Of a DNA stretch of 64,000 nt, positions 28,574 through 38,820 are shown piece after piece. The translations under genes were made by a program, and so were the position numbers. Origin of the DNA: Sulfolobales archaeon HS-7. Its GTDB lineage: Archaea; Thermoproteota; Thermoprotei_A; Sulfolobales; Sulfolobaceae. The notes beneath the pieces are model-generated. The model worked only from the letters and a program-made list of their open reading frames with translations, was not told where the DNA came from and did not search any database. The stretch is from NCBI GenBank assembly GCA_019704295.1, contig AP024596.1:853369-917368 (forward strand), given 5' to 3'. The number at the start of each line of letters is the position of its first letter. The stretch's first letter is position 1.

Positions 28574-31219
28574 TCAACTAAAAAAGTTTTCTATCCTTGT
28601 CACTGATTCTATTTCGTCCCAGCTTACATCAAAGGCAAGCAACAGTTGTTCGAAAGTACTTCGTATAGTTTCCACGTACTTTGGAATATCCACTTCAGGC
28701 AATTTGCTTAGTTGTACGGGTTTTACTCCTTCTTTCCCCTTAACTTTAACGAATGAGATAATATCTCTAGGCATTACTTGAACATTTTCCTTTATTAGCA
28801 TCTGTGCCGCCTTTACATGCTGGGGCGTGTTTTTATCATATGAATCAACCTTTTTGGAAAGCATAACCTTGAAAGCTAGCTCATCTAGGTTGAAGTCCTT
28901 ATTCTTTAGTCCATTGTATAGTCCCTTGATCTTACTTGTTATCTCCTTTCTTACTTTGGGAATATCGTCTTCTGATTGCATATTCGAAAGCGTGTCTTTT
29001 ACTTGCAGGAAAGCCTTTCTTACAAACTCTGGTGTATTACGCTTTTTCGCTAACATCCCTTTTATTTCGGCCTTACCATCAGGATATACCCCGAAATAGT
29101 TCTTTTTGAGTCCGGGAAAAGCAATTAGTTTGTAGGTTTTATCTACTTCTAAATCTAACGAGTATTGTTTCTTTACCCAGTTTATTAATTGTTCTAATAT
29201 TTGGCTTTGAGGATTATATATGAATAACGAATCCGTATCACCGTAGAGGACTCTTAGACCCAGTTCCCTAGCGTAGTTTGATGTCGTCGTTATTACATAT
29301 CTTCCAATAGCCGTGGTACTTTCAGCTACTGCAGGAGCATACAAAGGGAAAGTTTCCGCGCCAAACACTCCATACGTTGCATTAATGAAAACTTTCATTG
29401 CACGTTGAACTACATCATAATATTCCTTTAATTCCTTGTCTTTGGCGCTCTTTGCTTTCTTCTTATATATTTTTACTCTAAAATCCCTCAATAGTCCGGT
29501 GATAACTGCTGTTATTCCTGGTCTATCAAAACATACTCTGTGTATGATCTCACCCGTTTCATCAGCAATATCCTTTATCTCTTTACAATTCTCCTTATCC
29601 ACTGTCTCGTAGCTTAAATTCCAGTTCTTTATGATGGAAGGATATAGGGAAGCGAAATCTAGCACTGTTACATTAAAGAAGACTCCCTTAGGTGGTTCGA
29701 TAACTACTGCTCCTTTATATCCCTTTCCTTTAATTATAGATTTAGTTCTCTTTATCGAAGTTTTTTGTGCTATCTCCTCTTTTAATGGAATTAGCCAGTT
29801 TCTTTGCCGATGTTCCCAGTAGTAGAGGTTTCTTACCCAGGATGAAATCTCTTTTCTAGTCAGATCTTCAATACCTAATTTTGAGATCCTTGCAAATATC
29901 ACCATTAGTTTCCATACTAAGTTGTTATTCTCTGCAACGAGTCTTAGAGTTATTTCAGCGTCCCTGAAGTTGTACTCTATTAGTTTACTCTGTTCAAGCT
30001 GTGTTACCGTATCATCTATCTTCACTTTTGACATTCCTAATAACGCCTGAGATATGGCGTCAAGTGTATACTCGTTATATTTTCCTTCGAAAGCGTAGTT
30101 CTTTACTGCCTTATTAGTGAAAAATAAGTAAAGGTCTATGTGGATCGAATTTACGAAAGTTGTCTTTTCCTGTGTTATGGAAATCGGTATTTCTTCATCA
30201 GAAATACCAAGTTTTAAGCTCCTGTAAAATAAATAGGGTATGTCAAAGTCATCTCCGTTGAAGGTTAGTATAACAGGATAGTCAGAAATTATCTCAAAGA
30301 ACCTTTTCAACATTTCTCTCTCGCTATCGAAAAGCTGTACCTCTATATCGTTTAATTTATCTATCTTATTATAATTTCTATTTAATACGAGTACGACTTT
30401 TTTACCATCACTGGTAGCAATACCTATGCTTATTACAGGAAGTTCTGCTTTTTCTGAATCAGGTACCCTTCCTTTAAAAAGCGTGAATACCTCTATGTCT
30501 ATTGCTGCAATTTTAGGTGTGAAGACAGGTGCTTCGAAATATGGGTACCATTTCAATACCATTTCCTTCGTTACTTCATCCTCTCCAGAGAACGCTTTCA
30601 ATACCTCATCCCTATCATTTTTAGTTAACTCGGGTATAGCAGGTCGGATTACCTCATGTTCAATTACATGTGGAAAACCTGGAATCAATCCTAAGTCATA
30701 GGCATAGTTATTGGCGTAATGTATATGAGCTTCGTATGCTTTTGGTACTACCTCCCGCATTCTAGCGACAGCTAGTGGATCCTTAGTTACAATTTTTGTT
30801 AGTGTTATTCTTTTCCCAGTATATGGATCTATTTTTGAAACAGTCTCAAAATGATCAAACGAGTTATCCTTTACGATCTTCTGGATGTTCTTAACTTTCT
30901 CTAGTTCTAATTCTACTAGGAAATAAGGTTTATGATTCGTTTTATCCTCGTAATATACTACGGAATTAGTTTCTGGATCAAAGAGCTTACATACAGCTTT
31001 TTGCTTACTCCCGTCGTAGTCGATTTGTATCAGGTAATATAGTTTCCCTTCTTCTGCAACTTTACTTTCTAACTGATGTTTCCCTTCATGATTACTTTTC
31101 TCTCTAATTTTAATTTCTGTATTCTCATCATTAATCTTTTCTTTATCTCTTTTGTCTTCATTTTCATTACTCTGTTTCGGTGAAGCAAAGTCAAATAGTG
31201 TTATTTGCTTTCCAGACAT
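28574..31219 (-). CDS. dpo1: Family B DNA polymerase, Dpo1 (PolB1) type
   Basis: An 881-residue replicative polymerase with proofreading. A PIP-like N-terminal QITLFDFA motif (PCNA contact) is followed by a low-complexity charged linker (about 15-60), the uracil-sensing N-terminal domain, exonuclease motifs ([20 protein letters not shown]), palm motif A ([10 protein letters not shown]), the fingers/KKxxY region ([18 protein letters not shown]) and palm motif C (YGDTDS). I start at ATG 31219 (MSGKQ), 27 bp from a clear TATA box; the open frame continues to 31300 but would span the promoter. Confidence 0.96.
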   Translation of the reverse strand: MSGKQITLFDFASPKQSNENEDKRDKEKINDENTEIKIREKSNHEGKHQLESKVAEEGKLYYLIQIDYDGSKQKAVCKLFDPETNSVVYYEDKTNHKPYFLVELELEKVKNIQKIVKDNSFDHFETVSKIDPYTGKRITLTKIVTKDPLAVARMREVVPKAYEAHIHYANNYAYDLGLIPGFPHVIEHEVIRPAIPELTKNDRDEVLKAFSGEDEVTKEMVLKWYPYFEAPVFTPKIAAIDIEVFTLFKGRVPDSEKAELPVISIGIATSDGKKVVLVLNRNYNKIDKLNDIEVQLFDSEREMLKRFFEIISDYPVILTFNGDDFDIPYLFYRSLKLGISDEEIPISITQEKTTFVNSIHIDLYLFFTNKAVKNYAFEGKYNEYTLDAISQALLGMSKVKIDDTVTQLEQSKLIEYNFRDAEITLRLVAENNNLVWKLMVIFARISKLGIEDLTRKEISSWVRNLYYWEHRQRNWLIPLKEEIAQKTSIKRTKSIIKGKGYKGAVVIEPPKGVFFNVTVLDFASLYPSIIKNWNLSYETVDKENCKEIKDIADETGEIIHRVCFDRPGITAVITGLLRDFRVKIYKKKAKSAKDKELKEYYDVVQRAMKVFINATYGVFGAETFPLYAPAVAESTTAIGRYVITTTSNYARELGLRVLYGDTDSLFIYNPQSQILEQLINWVKKQYSLDLEVDKTYKLIAFPGLKKNYFGVYPDGKAEIKGMLAKKRNTPEFVRKAFLQVKDTLSNMQSEDDIPKVRKEITSKIKGLYNGLKNKDFNLDELAFKVMLSKKVDSYDKNTPQHVKAAQMLIKENVQVMPRDIISFVKVKGKEGVKPVQLSKLPEVDIPKYVETIRSTFEQLLLAFDVSWDEIESVTRIENFFS

Positions 31220-31240
31220 AAGTAACATGTTGGTTGGAAT

Positions 31241-31251
31241 TATATTTATAG
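31241..31251 (-). promoter_or_regulatory. Predicted TATA box for dpo1
   Basis: The minus strand reads CTATAAATATA, centred 27 bp upstream of ATG 31219. It fits a leaderless transcript and rules out the longer reading frame. The MITE copy B begins about 50 bp further upstream. Confidence 0.6.
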
Positions 31252-31297
31252 AATTTGGTGACGCTAGTGTTTCTGGTAAGTTCGTAAAAGGGCAGTT

Positions 31298-31520
31298 CAC
31301 GCGTTTATTACGAATTCAGTTTGTTTAGAAAAGTAGAATGAATTTAATTGAGTCCCATTGTATGGACTGTGGGGATTCGCACTCAATAATTTCCCCCATT
31401 TAATACTTATTTCCAATAATTACAGTTCGTAATGCGAACCTGAATTGCCCTAGCAATTTTTCACACGTTAATGCGAACTCGTATTCAAATCATTCTATAT
31501 TTCTAAATAAACTAAATTTA
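31298..31520. repeat. MITE-like palindromic element, copy B
   Basis: A non-coding element filling the gap between dpo1 and the MFS gene. Its left part (31317-31352, AGTTTGTTTAGAAAAGTAG onward) is an inverted match to its right part (31481-31516, reverse complement AGTTTATTTAGAAATATAG onward), giving terminal inverted repeats of about 35 bp with a few mismatches. The interior aligns with copy A at 8380-8560. The left end lies upstream of the dpo1 TATA box. Confidence 0.65.
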
Positions 31521-31553
31521 TAATAAATATAATAAATTATTATTGAAAAAAAA

Positions 31554-32933
31554 TTATTGTATTTCTAATTCTTCTACCTCTCTGGACGATACTTCCAACG
31601 GTCTATCCTTAGTCTCGGGAATTAACGCTAAGGTTATTATTGCTGATATTATTGCTAAAGCTCCTAAGAATCCCACAGCGAAGGATTCACCATAAGCTGC
31701 AAATAACGCTGGAAATACGAACGACGTCAAACTTGCCCCCAGTCTACCAGAAGCTACCGTCAATGCCTGTACTGTACCTCTGACCTTGGTTGGCGCCAGT
31801 TCCACGCCCAACATACCAGAAGCGCTTATAGATCCCGGTCCTGCCTGTTGAGCTAAATTCATTCCTCCGTATAGTATTAACGCTATAACCGGAGAGAACG
31901 CTACTCCTACCAAGTCCTTATATGCAGAGAAGGCGAAGAGGGATAGCGCCATTCCTACAAAACCCAGTACCTGCAAAGACTTCCTTCCAGTCCTATCTAT
32001 AAGGGATAAAGCTATTATTCCTCCCGGTACTACGAAAGCCCCTTCCATTATTAACTGGAACACACCGGAATTCACTCCCAAACTAGACGCTATTAACGAC
32101 GGACCGAATAGTATTCCAGAGTAGGCTACTATATCAAACAGGAACCATAACACGCAAGCTGCGAGGAACTGTCTCCAGTACTTAGCAAAGTAAAATGAGA
32201 ATGAGTTAGTATCCTTCAGGTTGGAGGCTACGTCAATAGTACTTCCTGAAACTTGCTTCACCACTTCCCTTAATTCTTGCACGTCGCCCTTGATCCTTCC
32301 TAGGAACCTCGCGGTTTCGGGGATCTTTCTCCTTAAATATATTACGGATACCGCAGGTACTGCGCCGGCGGCCAGAACTATTTTCCAAACGATCATAGGA
32401 CTTAATCCTAAAGCTGAAAGACCTAGATATAGTATCGCAGCGAGAGTTGCTCCAAATCCCCAGAACAGCCCGAAACCGAGAGCTATTATCTTACCCCTAT
32501 CCTTAGCATTCGAGTGTTCAGCCATTATCATCGGAGAGAGAACGTAGTCCGCGCCAACTCCGATTCCTAGTAAAAGTCTCACTATTATTAATTCCAGGGG
32601 AGTTGTTACAAAGGCTTGTAGAAGGGCTCCAACTGTCATTAATGACACGTCAATACCGTAAAACGTTTTCCTCCCCTTATTTGCGAGAATTCCAAATATA
32701 ATTGCTCCTACCGCAGCACCTATTAGTGCTGAACCACTTATTAAGGAAGTGTATAAATCGTAGGATGGACTGCTCTTTGTTATTCCAAAACTTGAAAGCA
32801 CAGTTAACAGCACTATACCTATAGATGATAAATCGTATCCATCAGTGAAAACTCCCATACCGGTAGTTATCATCGATTTAAAGTGAAACCAACTAAGCTT
32901 CTTATCGTCTAAAGGTTTAAACGGGCTATTCAT
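31554..32933 (-). CDS. MFS transporter, PHS/sugar-porter-like
   Basis: A 459-residue, twelve-helix major facilitator protein. Signatures are [11 protein letters not shown] in the first helix, the loop 2-3 motif [28 protein letters not shown], the mid-protein loop [17 protein letters not shown], and [12 protein letters not shown] after helix 12. The GYD and PETA(R)-type loops resemble phosphate:H+ symporters and aromatic/sugar acid porters common in Sulfolobales. The substrate cannot be told from sequence. G+C and codon use are somewhat higher than in neighbours, and relics flank it on both sides, so lateral acquisition is possible. Confidence 0.8.
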   Translation of the reverse strand: MNSPFKPLDDKKLSWFHFKSMITTGMGVFTDGYDLSSIGIVLLTVLSSFGITKSSPSYDLYTSLISGSALIGAAVGAIIFGILANKGRKTFYGIDVSLMTVGALLQAFVTTPLELIIVRLLLGIGVGADYVLSPMIMAEHSNAKDRGKIIALGFGLFWGFGATLAAILYLGLSALGLSPMIVWKIVLAAGAVPAVSVIYLRRKIPETARFLGRIKGDVQELREVVKQVSGSTIDVASNLKDTNSFSFYFAKYWRQFLAACVLWFLFDIVAYSGILFGPSLIASSLGVNSGVFQLIMEGAFVVPGGIIALSLIDRTGRKSLQVLGFVGMALSLFAFSAYKDLVGVAFSPVIALILYGGMNLAQQAGPGSISASGMLGVELAPTKVRGTVQALTVASGRLGASLTSFVFPALFAAYGESFAVGFLGALAIISAIITLALIPETKDRPLEVSSREVEELEIQ

Positions 32934-32956
32934 TTTACTTCAAGCTAAATTTGGCT

Positions 32957-32969
32957 GTAAATATATATG
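32957..32969 (-). promoter_or_regulatory. Predicted TATA box for the MFS gene
   Basis: The minus strand reads CATATATATTTAC about 30 bp upstream of the MFS ATG at 32933, consistent with a very short 5' leader. Confidence 0.45.
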
Positions 32970-33012
32970 TATTTTCAACTATTATCTATAGAGTTATACA
33001 TAATGAAAAATA

Positions 33013-33080
33013 ATACTTAGTGTGGTATATAGTGCTATGATACTTAGTGTAGTATATAGTATGTTTGTCGTGCTACTTAG
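33013..33080. repeat. Short tandem repeat, 21-bp unit at 27-bp period
   Basis: ATACTTAGTGTGGTATATAGT at 33013-33033 recurs with one change at 33040-33060, and a partial third copy (TACTTAG) is at 33074-33080. It lies between the MFS promoter and the transposon relic. Possible binding-site array or replication slippage; only two good units, so it is not a CRISPR. Confidence 0.5.
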
Positions 33081-33120
33081 TACTATGTAGATTATATAGA
33101 GGGTGATTCTGAGCTCTTTC

Positions 33121-34147
33121 GTGACAGTATTAAGTGTGCAATAAATGTAATCTAGTTTATTAAGTAGATTTTTATGAGAAAAATAAACACCAAGAACTCA
33201 ACTAATTGAATAATACTTAAGGGGGGACTACTCGTAGGTTATACCACGGTAATCATTAACTAAGACCTAACCCCCCATGAGGCGCTACATGCTTCGCCTC
33301 TAACACGACTATAGGAACATGAGTCTCCAACGGTACCTAGATCAACGTTATGTTCCTTGACGTTCTTGCTCTTGGCAAACTTGCACCTCTTAAGACTAAA
33401 CCATTGTAGAGACTGTTATTCTCATCCCTAGTGTAGCATGTTTTCCCGTGGAAACGTTGAGACACACATCTAGAGGCTTGTACCTGATCTCAGGGAAATT
33501 GATCCAAGAAGGAAACCTCATGAGGTACTTGCGTCTCTCCATGAGAGGAGAAGGGATCAACTCTTCTCCCATTTCCCGCGAAATTACGCCCTTAGGGGAG
33601 GTAGCTGGGGCAAGAAGTAGGGAAAACGCTGTTCTGAGGGAGGTGCTTCGCTTAGATCTCCTCAAGATCCTCATGGTTTGCAAGGTTAAGATAGTTCTAG
33701 CCAACGTTTCCGACTTTAAATCTCCCATCTGTAACGTGATCACGCTCGTGGACAGGGGGTTTGCGGAGAGAGGCAAGGTGATCAGAGTCAAGAGGGGCTT
33801 GGGAGTACTGGGAGGAGGTGCTCTCCAAAGCTTTCCTCATAACATGAGAGCCCACTAGAGGAGCATGAGGGGATTGAACGCCTTTGCCAACCTCCTGGGC
33901 CTAGCTTACAATATTTGGCGGTTTAGGCCCATTAGTAAACCTTAAAATCTCCACTTAAAATCCCACTAGAGAAGCTCGTTTCCAACCTTGATTCTCGAAA
34001 GTTTCTAGATTAGTTGCGAGTAGTCTTGATAAACTGACCTTTATTATTCGCTTTAATAATTAAGCGAATTAAATTCTAGACTTACGCGTTTCATAACTTT
34101 TTACTTTATTTAGTTATTCACTTTGGTTACACATTGGACACTGTAAC
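33121..34147 (+). mobile_element. Transposon relic, copy 3 (near full length, 1,027 bp)
   Basis: The best preserved copy. The left end GTGACAGTATTAAGTGTGC and the reverse complement of the right end, GTTACAGTGTCCAATGTGT, form imperfect inverted repeats of about 20 bp. The interior carries an eroded transposase: a frame 33448-33858, then a TAG, then in the same frame residues RSMRGLNAFANLLGLAYNIW ending TAA at 33943. That C-terminus resembles DDE transposases (LNAF..LL.LAYN). Frame changes upstream prevent family assignment. The relic ends 58 bp from tRNA-Arg. Confidence 0.65.
33448..33945 (+). pseudogene. Eroded DDE-type transposase
   Basis: The open frame to 33858 reads through several apparently different ancestral frames, then an amber codon interrupts it before a plausible transposase C-terminus (GLNAFANLLGLAYNIWRF). 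The N-terminal portion upstream of 33448 is not recoverable. The D/D/E residues cannot be placed with confidence. Non-functional. Confidence 0.5.
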
Positions 34148-34198
34148 GTCAAACTCATGAAATAGCTATAAATGGGAAACAAATATATGATTTCAGAA

Positions 34199-34279
<81 letters not shown>

Positions 34280-34307
34280 TTAATATTTAGGAAATATACT
34301 TTCTGAC

Positions 34308-35153
34308 TTAAAGAAGCTTCTTTATGTCAAAGGGCGTTTGAGCCACACTTATATCGGCTTCCTTAAACGCTGTTACCTTGCTCTGGAAACTTCCCATTCC
34401 CATATAAACTACAGCACCAGCATGACCCATTCTTTTTTCCCGAGGCGCAGTGAGACCAGCTATGTAAGCAACTATTTTCTTCTTAATCTTACCTCTCTTA
34501 ACTAGAGACGCAAGTCGTTCCTCGGACGTACCTCCAATTTCTCCTATTACTACTATTTTTTCGGTTTCAGGATCTTCCTCAAATGCTAATGCAGCATCGA
34601 CCAGATCTGTACCTATTATAGGATCTCCTCCTACTCCTATTACCGTAGACTGACCTATATGTTTCAAGTCGTTCGCTACCTCATAAGTTAATGTACCAGA
34701 TCTGGAAGCTATACCTATTTTCCCTTTTTTGAATGCCCTTGGTGGCATTATTCCTAAACTTATTTGTTCTGGTACCATAATTCCAGGACAGTTCGGTCCG
34801 ATAATACGTGCACCTTTATTCTTTGCATATTTAACAAATCTCATTGTATCAAGTACAGGAATATGTTCTGTTATTACAACTACTAAATTAATCCCGGAAT
34901 CAAGCGCTTCGTAAACCGCATCAGCAGCAAATTTTCCAGGTACAAACACAATGCTTGCCTCTATGTTATGTTCCTTTACTGCATCTGCAACGTTGTCGTA
35001 CACTGGGATACCTTCTATCTCGGTGCCGCCTTTTCCTGGTGTAACGCCAGCAACTACTTTAGTACCGTAATTTCGCATTTGCTTTGCATGAAAAGAACCT
35101 TCTTTACCTGTTATACCTTGAACTAAAACTTTTGTATCTTTATTTACGAACGT
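34308..35153 (-). CDS. sucD: Succinyl-CoA synthetase alpha subunit (probable non-AUG start)
   Basis: ADP/GDP-forming succinyl-CoA ligase alpha chain of the TCA cycle. CoA-binding Rossmann features ([22 protein letters not shown]), [12 protein letters not shown], and the phosphohistidine loop [14 protein letters not shown] ([13 protein letters not shown]) are present. The first in-frame ATG is at 35078, but it would remove the conserved N-terminal strand. The frame is open back to TGA at 35160-35162 and contains no ATG, GTG or TTG. An ACG at 35153, five bases after AGGTGAT, gives the expected start (x)[12 protein letters not shown]. The region overlaps the end of sucC by 10 bp. Confidence 0.85.
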   Translation of the reverse strand, partial: TFVNKDTKVLVQGITGKEGSFHAKQMRNYGTKVVAGVTPGKGGTEIEGIPVYDNVADAVKEHNIEASIVFVPGKFAADAVYEALDSGINLVVVITEHIPVLDTMRFVKYAKNKGARIIGPNCPGIMVPEQISLGIMPPRAFKKGKIGIASRSGTLTYEVANDLKHIGQSTVIGVGGDPIIGTDLVDAALAFEEDPETEKIVVIGEIGGTSEERLASLVKRGKIKKKIVAYIAGLTAPREKRMGHAGAVVYMGMGSFQSKVTAFKEADISVAQTPFDIKKLL

Positions 35154-36154
35154 ATCGCATCACCTATTGCCTGAAGAGGATCTTCATATGCCTTTATCCC
35201 ATTTTCTATAAGTATTTTCCTTCCTTCCTCTTCATTAGTTCCTACTAATCTAACAAATATAGGTTTCCTAACCTCCTTGTAAGCCTCAACTATACCTCGG
35301 GCTACTTCATCACACCGGGTAATACCCCCAAATATATTTACAACTAGTTTCTTCACTTTCTCATTACTCGCTACCCTGATTATACTCTCTTTTACATGTT
35401 CTTTATTAGCTCCTCCTCCTACATCGAGGAAGTCCGCAGGTTCTCCTCCTGCCAATTTCACCAGATCCATCGTTGACATAGTCAAACCAGCACCATTCCC
35501 TATAATTCCAACATATCCTTCTAATTCAACATATCCATCTGATACATTCTCTCTATTGAATTCGCGGAGAATGTCAGGATGTCTATATAAAGCGTTATCT
35601 TCCAATATTACCTTAGAATCTAGAGCAACAGGTCCCCTATCCGTAATAGCCAAGGGATTTATCTCTACTAGTTCTGCCTCGTAAGTTAGGAGAAGATTGT
35701 ATATACCTTTTACTATTTTATCTAGGCCATTTACGCCGAGGTACTTCTCTATCATAGTTACATCGTATGGTCTTACACCTCGTTCTTCAGGAATCTCAAA
35801 TATTTTTACATTAGTCGCCGACTCTACGTCTATTCCTCCTTCAGGGGAGGCAATAATTATGGGCTCTTTCTTATCCCTATCTATCATAGCTGAGATATAT
35901 ACTTCCTTACTATGTGGGATGAATTCCTCGACAAGGAAGAGATTATAACCCATTTTCTTAAACTCGCTTATTGTTGTTGCTACATTCTCAGTTACTTTAA
36001 CGAGGCCTCTTTTCCCTCTCCCTCCCTCTAACAGTTGGACTTTTACGACAGCCTTTCCCTCCCATTGTAATGGTTCGCTAATTACCTTACCGTTGGGTAT
36101 CGGTATTTCCGCTTTAGAAAACAGCCTTTTCCCTTCATATTCGTATAGTTTCAT
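35144..36154 (-). CDS. sucC: Succinyl-CoA synthetase beta subunit
   Basis: A 336-residue ATP-grasp subunit that binds nucleotide and succinate. Features are the [19 protein letters not shown]-terminus, [49 protein letters not shown], and [16 protein letters not shown]. It is shorter than the bacterial protein of about 388 residues, as in other Sulfolobales. A GGTGA site lies 3-4 bases before the ATG. First gene of sucCD. Confidence 0.95.
   Translation of the reverse strand: MKLYEYEGKRLFSKAEIPIPNGKVISEPLQWEGKAVVKVQLLEGGRGKRGLVKVTENVATTISEFKKMGYNLFLVEEFIPHSKEVYISAMIDRDKKEPIIIASPEGGIDVESATNVKIFEIPEERGVRPYDVTMIEKYLGVNGLDKIVKGIYNLLLTYEAELVEINPLAITDRGPVALDSKVILEDNALYRHPDILREFNRENVSDGYVELEGYVGIIGNGAGLTMSTMDLVKLAGGEPADFLDVGGGANKEHVKESIIRVASNEKVKKLVVNIFGGITRCDEVARGIVEAYKEVRKPIFVRLVGTNEEEGRKILIENGIKAYEDPLQAIGDAIRS
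35159..35165 (-). promoter_or_regulatory. Shine-Dalgarno AGGTGAT upstream of the ACG in sucD
   Basis: The minus strand reads AGGTGAT, a seven-base perfect complement of the crenarchaeal 16S rRNA 3' end (ATCACCT), five bases before ACG at 35153-35151. It lies within the last codons of sucC. It supports initiation near this point rather than at ATG 35078. Confidence 0.5.
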
Positions 36155-36337
36155 ATTTCACCAATGCACTTTGAGTTTTAATTATTAAGGTGTAATTAAG
36201 TCGTGACAATGAGACCAATTCAGAAGCAGGGAGTTCTCCTCATTCTAGTTAAAAGTAAGATTTTTAGAATATTTTTGATGAATAACACTCCATTATAAAT
36301 AAGATGAGTTTATTAACGTTTATTCATTGATAATTGC

Positions 36338-36979
36338 ATGGACGCTAGTATTGCTACGTTAAATATTGAAGAATATCTACAGAAAATACAAGACATGTTA
36401 TTAGACGAGATTAGGTTTTATTATACAGCTCTAGTAGATGGGGCATCAATCACCCCAGAAATAATGTATAGTAAAATAAACTCACTAAAGGACCAAATAG
36501 AAGAGGAGAAGTACAAACTCAGTGAGTATATTGCTAAACTCAATCCAGCGCTTGTGGAGAAGGATTTTTACATAAGTATTCTTTCTTCTATGGAGAAAAT
36601 AGCTCAAAATATAGACTCCGCAGCTTATAGAATGTATACAATACTCAGTAAAGGCCTAAAGATTGATAATGTCTCTTTTAACCTAACAGAGAAAATACTA
36701 GAAAGGTTAATTGCAGGGGCGAACGATATAGCACAAGCTCTAAGGTCACTCTCTCTTACTAACGGGAAAGCTGGGGAATATTGTAGGGCAGTAATCAAGG
36801 TTGAAGAGGAAATTGACGAACTTTATAGAAAATTAGAATTAATATTGTTCGAAAAGGGGGAGGACAATATCGTGTATTTGATGCTTATGAAAGAGTTAGT
36901 GGACAGATTAGAAGATAGTGCAGATCTAGAAAAAGAAATAGCAGACAATATTACTTATATATCACTTCAACGTGTGTAA
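36338..36979 (+). CDS. DUF47 / PhoU-like protein
   Basis: A 213-residue all-helical protein resembling the DUF47 (COG1392, PhoU-like) family: repeated E/D-rich helices with VIKVEEEIDELYRKLE and MLMKELVDRLEDSADLEKEIAD near the C-terminus, the EDxaD-type metal-binding pattern. Such proteins often accompany Pit phosphate transporters, but none adjoins here; the MFS transporter at 31554 is the nearest transporter. It is convergent with psmB, 10 bp apart. A TATA-like TTATAAAT lies about 40 bp upstream of the ATG. Confidence 0.7.
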   Translation: MDASIATLNIEEYLQKIQDMLLDEIRFYYTALVDGASITPEIMYSKINSLKDQIEEEKYKLSEYIAKLNPALVEKDFYISILSSMEKIAQNIDSAAYRMYTILSKGLKIDNVSFNLTEKILERLIAGANDIAQALRSLSLTNGKAGEYCRAVIKVEEEIDELYRKLELILFEKGEDNIVYLMLMKELVDRLEDSADLEKEIADNITYISLQRV

Positions 36980-36989
36980 CGATTCTTGT

Positions 36990-37577
36990 CTATGTTAATG
37001 TCTCTTCATTTACTTTTCCTGTAATGTCAATTGTTAGGACATCTATTCCGTCCCCAGAAGTTATATCCCTTTCAATAGCAGCCCTTACGCTTTTTATAGC
37101 AAGCTCTTTTGCTTTGTTTACGTCAAGGGAAGAAGAATATTCCGACTCTAGGATGCCTATCGACACTTTTGCTCCAGAACCAACTGCAGCAAAGTTATCC
37201 GGTATTAACGAACCGACCGGATCAAGTATATATATTGCAGGTCCTACCTCATCAACTCCCCCGAATATTAATTCGGATATAAACGGAGTATACTTATAAT
37301 TGTATAGTATTACTGATAGTAGTTTAGCCGCTGCCTTCACAGAAATTTCTCTCCCATTTTCTAGTTTATATCTGTTTATCTCGGACCGCATTATTCGCGA
37401 TAACGTTTGAAAATCTCCAAAGAGTCCAACTCCCGCTATACCAAAATTGTTAATTCGAATAACCTTCTTCACGCCCCTACTTAATACATATCCTCCATAG
37501 CTCAATCTTCGTTCAGACGCTAATACTACACCGTCAGTGGCCTTTATTCCTACTGCCGTTGAAGGAAGTTCCTCCAT
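36990..37577 (-). CDS. psmB: Proteasome beta subunit, probable non-catalytic paralogue (PsmB1 type)
   Basis: A 195-residue 20S core beta subunit with a very short propeptide. Family blocks [35 protein letters not shown] and [15 protein letters not shown] are intact. Aligning AVGI-x3[10 protein letters not shown] to active subunits places Ser6 at position 1, Glu22 at position 17 and Lys38 at position 33, so the catalytic Thr1 and Asp17 are replaced. Sulfolobales carry two beta paralogues, one active and one structural; this looks like the structural one. Confidence 0.88.
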   Translation of the reverse strand: MEELPSTAVGIKATDGVVLASERRLSYGGYVLSRGVKKVIRINNFGIAGVGLFGDFQTLSRIMRSEINRYKLENGREISVKAAAKLLSVILYNYKYTPFISELIFGGVDEVGPAIYILDPVGSLIPDNFAAVGSGAKVSIGILESEYSSSLDVNKAKELAIKSVRAAIERDITSGDGIDVLTIDITGKVNEETLT

Positions 37578-37657
37578 TTACGAATATACACCAATATTAA
37601 TTAACTTCTTACGATTATATATCTACTGACCATTTCTCCCTTGCAAGTCACTGTTGT

Positions 37658-38293
37658 TTAATGTAAGAAAAGCCATAAAACTAATGCAGAGAATAGGGGT
37701 ATAGTAATATTATCATCTATTTTAGGCAAAATTTCCGCAAAGGTAGCTATAATTGCGGATAATATTCCTAAAAGTCCTAAATAAATGTAGCCTATAACAG
37801 ATGAGACTATAAGCATGCCTACGGTTCCCCATAATCCTTTTACTCTCTTCTTATAGATGTAATTTCTAAGTATTCCAGTCACTCCATCTCCAAACGACAT
37901 ATACATTAAAGGGACGATGGCAACCCATATCTCCGGCCTCATATTCCAATATTGGTGATTTTGGATCCACAGAACTAGAGGGAGAGTACCAAAAGATAAG
38001 GTAAAGAAAATCTCTCCGTAGTTACCCTTTTCCTGAAACCAATAGAAACCTTTTCTGCCTAATCTAGAGACTAGCAAGACAATAGTAAGCAAGTACGACA
38101 TTATTATTATTATAAGGGGGGTAGAGAAAACGAACGGCGCTAGAGTTGCAACTACCCCCCCTCCTAACATGTGAATAATTTTCCTTGATACATACTTATT
38201 AGTTCTTTTTTCAACAATCCTTGATATAAAAAGGGTTACAACGGTAACCCATACTGTTAAAATGATGCCCCACACGATGTTACCAAAAATCAT
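37658..38293 (-). CDS. SEC59/dolichol kinase-like CTP-dependent lipid kinase
   Basis: A 211-residue membrane protein with about six helices, of COG0170 (dolichol kinase / phytol kinase group). Motifs SRKIIHMLGGG near 36-46, the SFGDGVTGILRN acidic block near 133-144, and VKGLWGTVGM near 151-160 correspond to the CTP-binding and catalytic regions. A role in phosphorylating dolichol or another isoprenoid alcohol fits the N-glycosylation gene aglH elsewhere in the window, but substrate is inferred. Confidence 0.75.
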   Translation of the reverse strand: MIFGNIVWGIILTVWVTVVTLFISRIVEKRTNKYVSRKIIHMLGGGVVATLAPFVFSTPLIIIIMSYLLTIVLLVSRLGRKGFYWFQEKGNYGEIFFTLSFGTLPLVLWIQNHQYWNMRPEIWVAIVPLMYMSFGDGVTGILRNYIYKKRVKGLWGTVGMLIVSSVIGYIYLGLLGILSAIIATFAEILPKIDDNITIPLFSALVLWLFLH

Positions 38294-38820
38294 CTTTATG
38301 ATTCTACCTACATCGAATTTAAGCTAATCGCCCGTTACGTACAGAGTTATAAAATTGGGAGGTTCCAAATAGAAAACCATATATTTATGGTGAAGATGAA
38401 ATAATCCCTTATAGTTAAGTTACGAAAAAGAGACGCGTATTACAGTGAAAGTCATCGATGCATATGCGACGTCAAGGGACGTAAGCGAGAATCTACATGA
38501 TAAGCCTTAGATCCGACCAGTAATCCCATCTGTGATACTAGGTTTAAGTTTGCTTCCGGGTCGCTGTGATCCTTATAGGCTGTGGTGTCTTCCTTTATTG
38601 ACAAGGCGCAAATAAGGTGCAAGCACTCTACTATGGGGATTGTTTACAAGTGCTAGAGTCAAAGATGCTAGGAGACTACAGCTCGATGAGGGATAATGAA
38701 GAAACCATGTATCGTCTAGAAATTAGAGAGATTTGATACGCTGTAAATAATATTGTGTGGAGAATGACTCTACCAATTCGGTAATAAATTAATTATCCTA
38801 ATCTAATATTATCTAGATTA
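38294..38820. other. Gene-free relic DNA
   Basis: About 530 bp separating the kinase from the surface protein. All frames are closed. It has mixed base composition with G/C-rich islands (around 38440-38680) unlike promoters here, and a GACGTCAAGGGACGT imperfect repeat near 38468. Probably an eroded mobile element; no second copy was recognised. An A/T-rich zone at 38790-38815 probably carries the promoter of the next gene. Confidence 0.35.

Noticed and set aside
28401..28781. A 126-codon plus-strand ORF with CSKYC and CHLC cysteine pairs near its start.
   Set aside because: Its last 208 bp are antisense to the 3' end of dpo1, and the unique part is only about 57 codons in relic DNA with no family resemblance.
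33013..33080. Possible CRISPR-like repeats.
   Set aside because: Only two full units with 6-bp spacers; no array, leader or cas genes.
33396..33791. A 131-codon minus-strand ORF across the transposon relic.
   Set aside because: The transposase-like C-terminus is on the plus strand; the minus frame is a low-information shadow rich in Leu/Ser/Arg.
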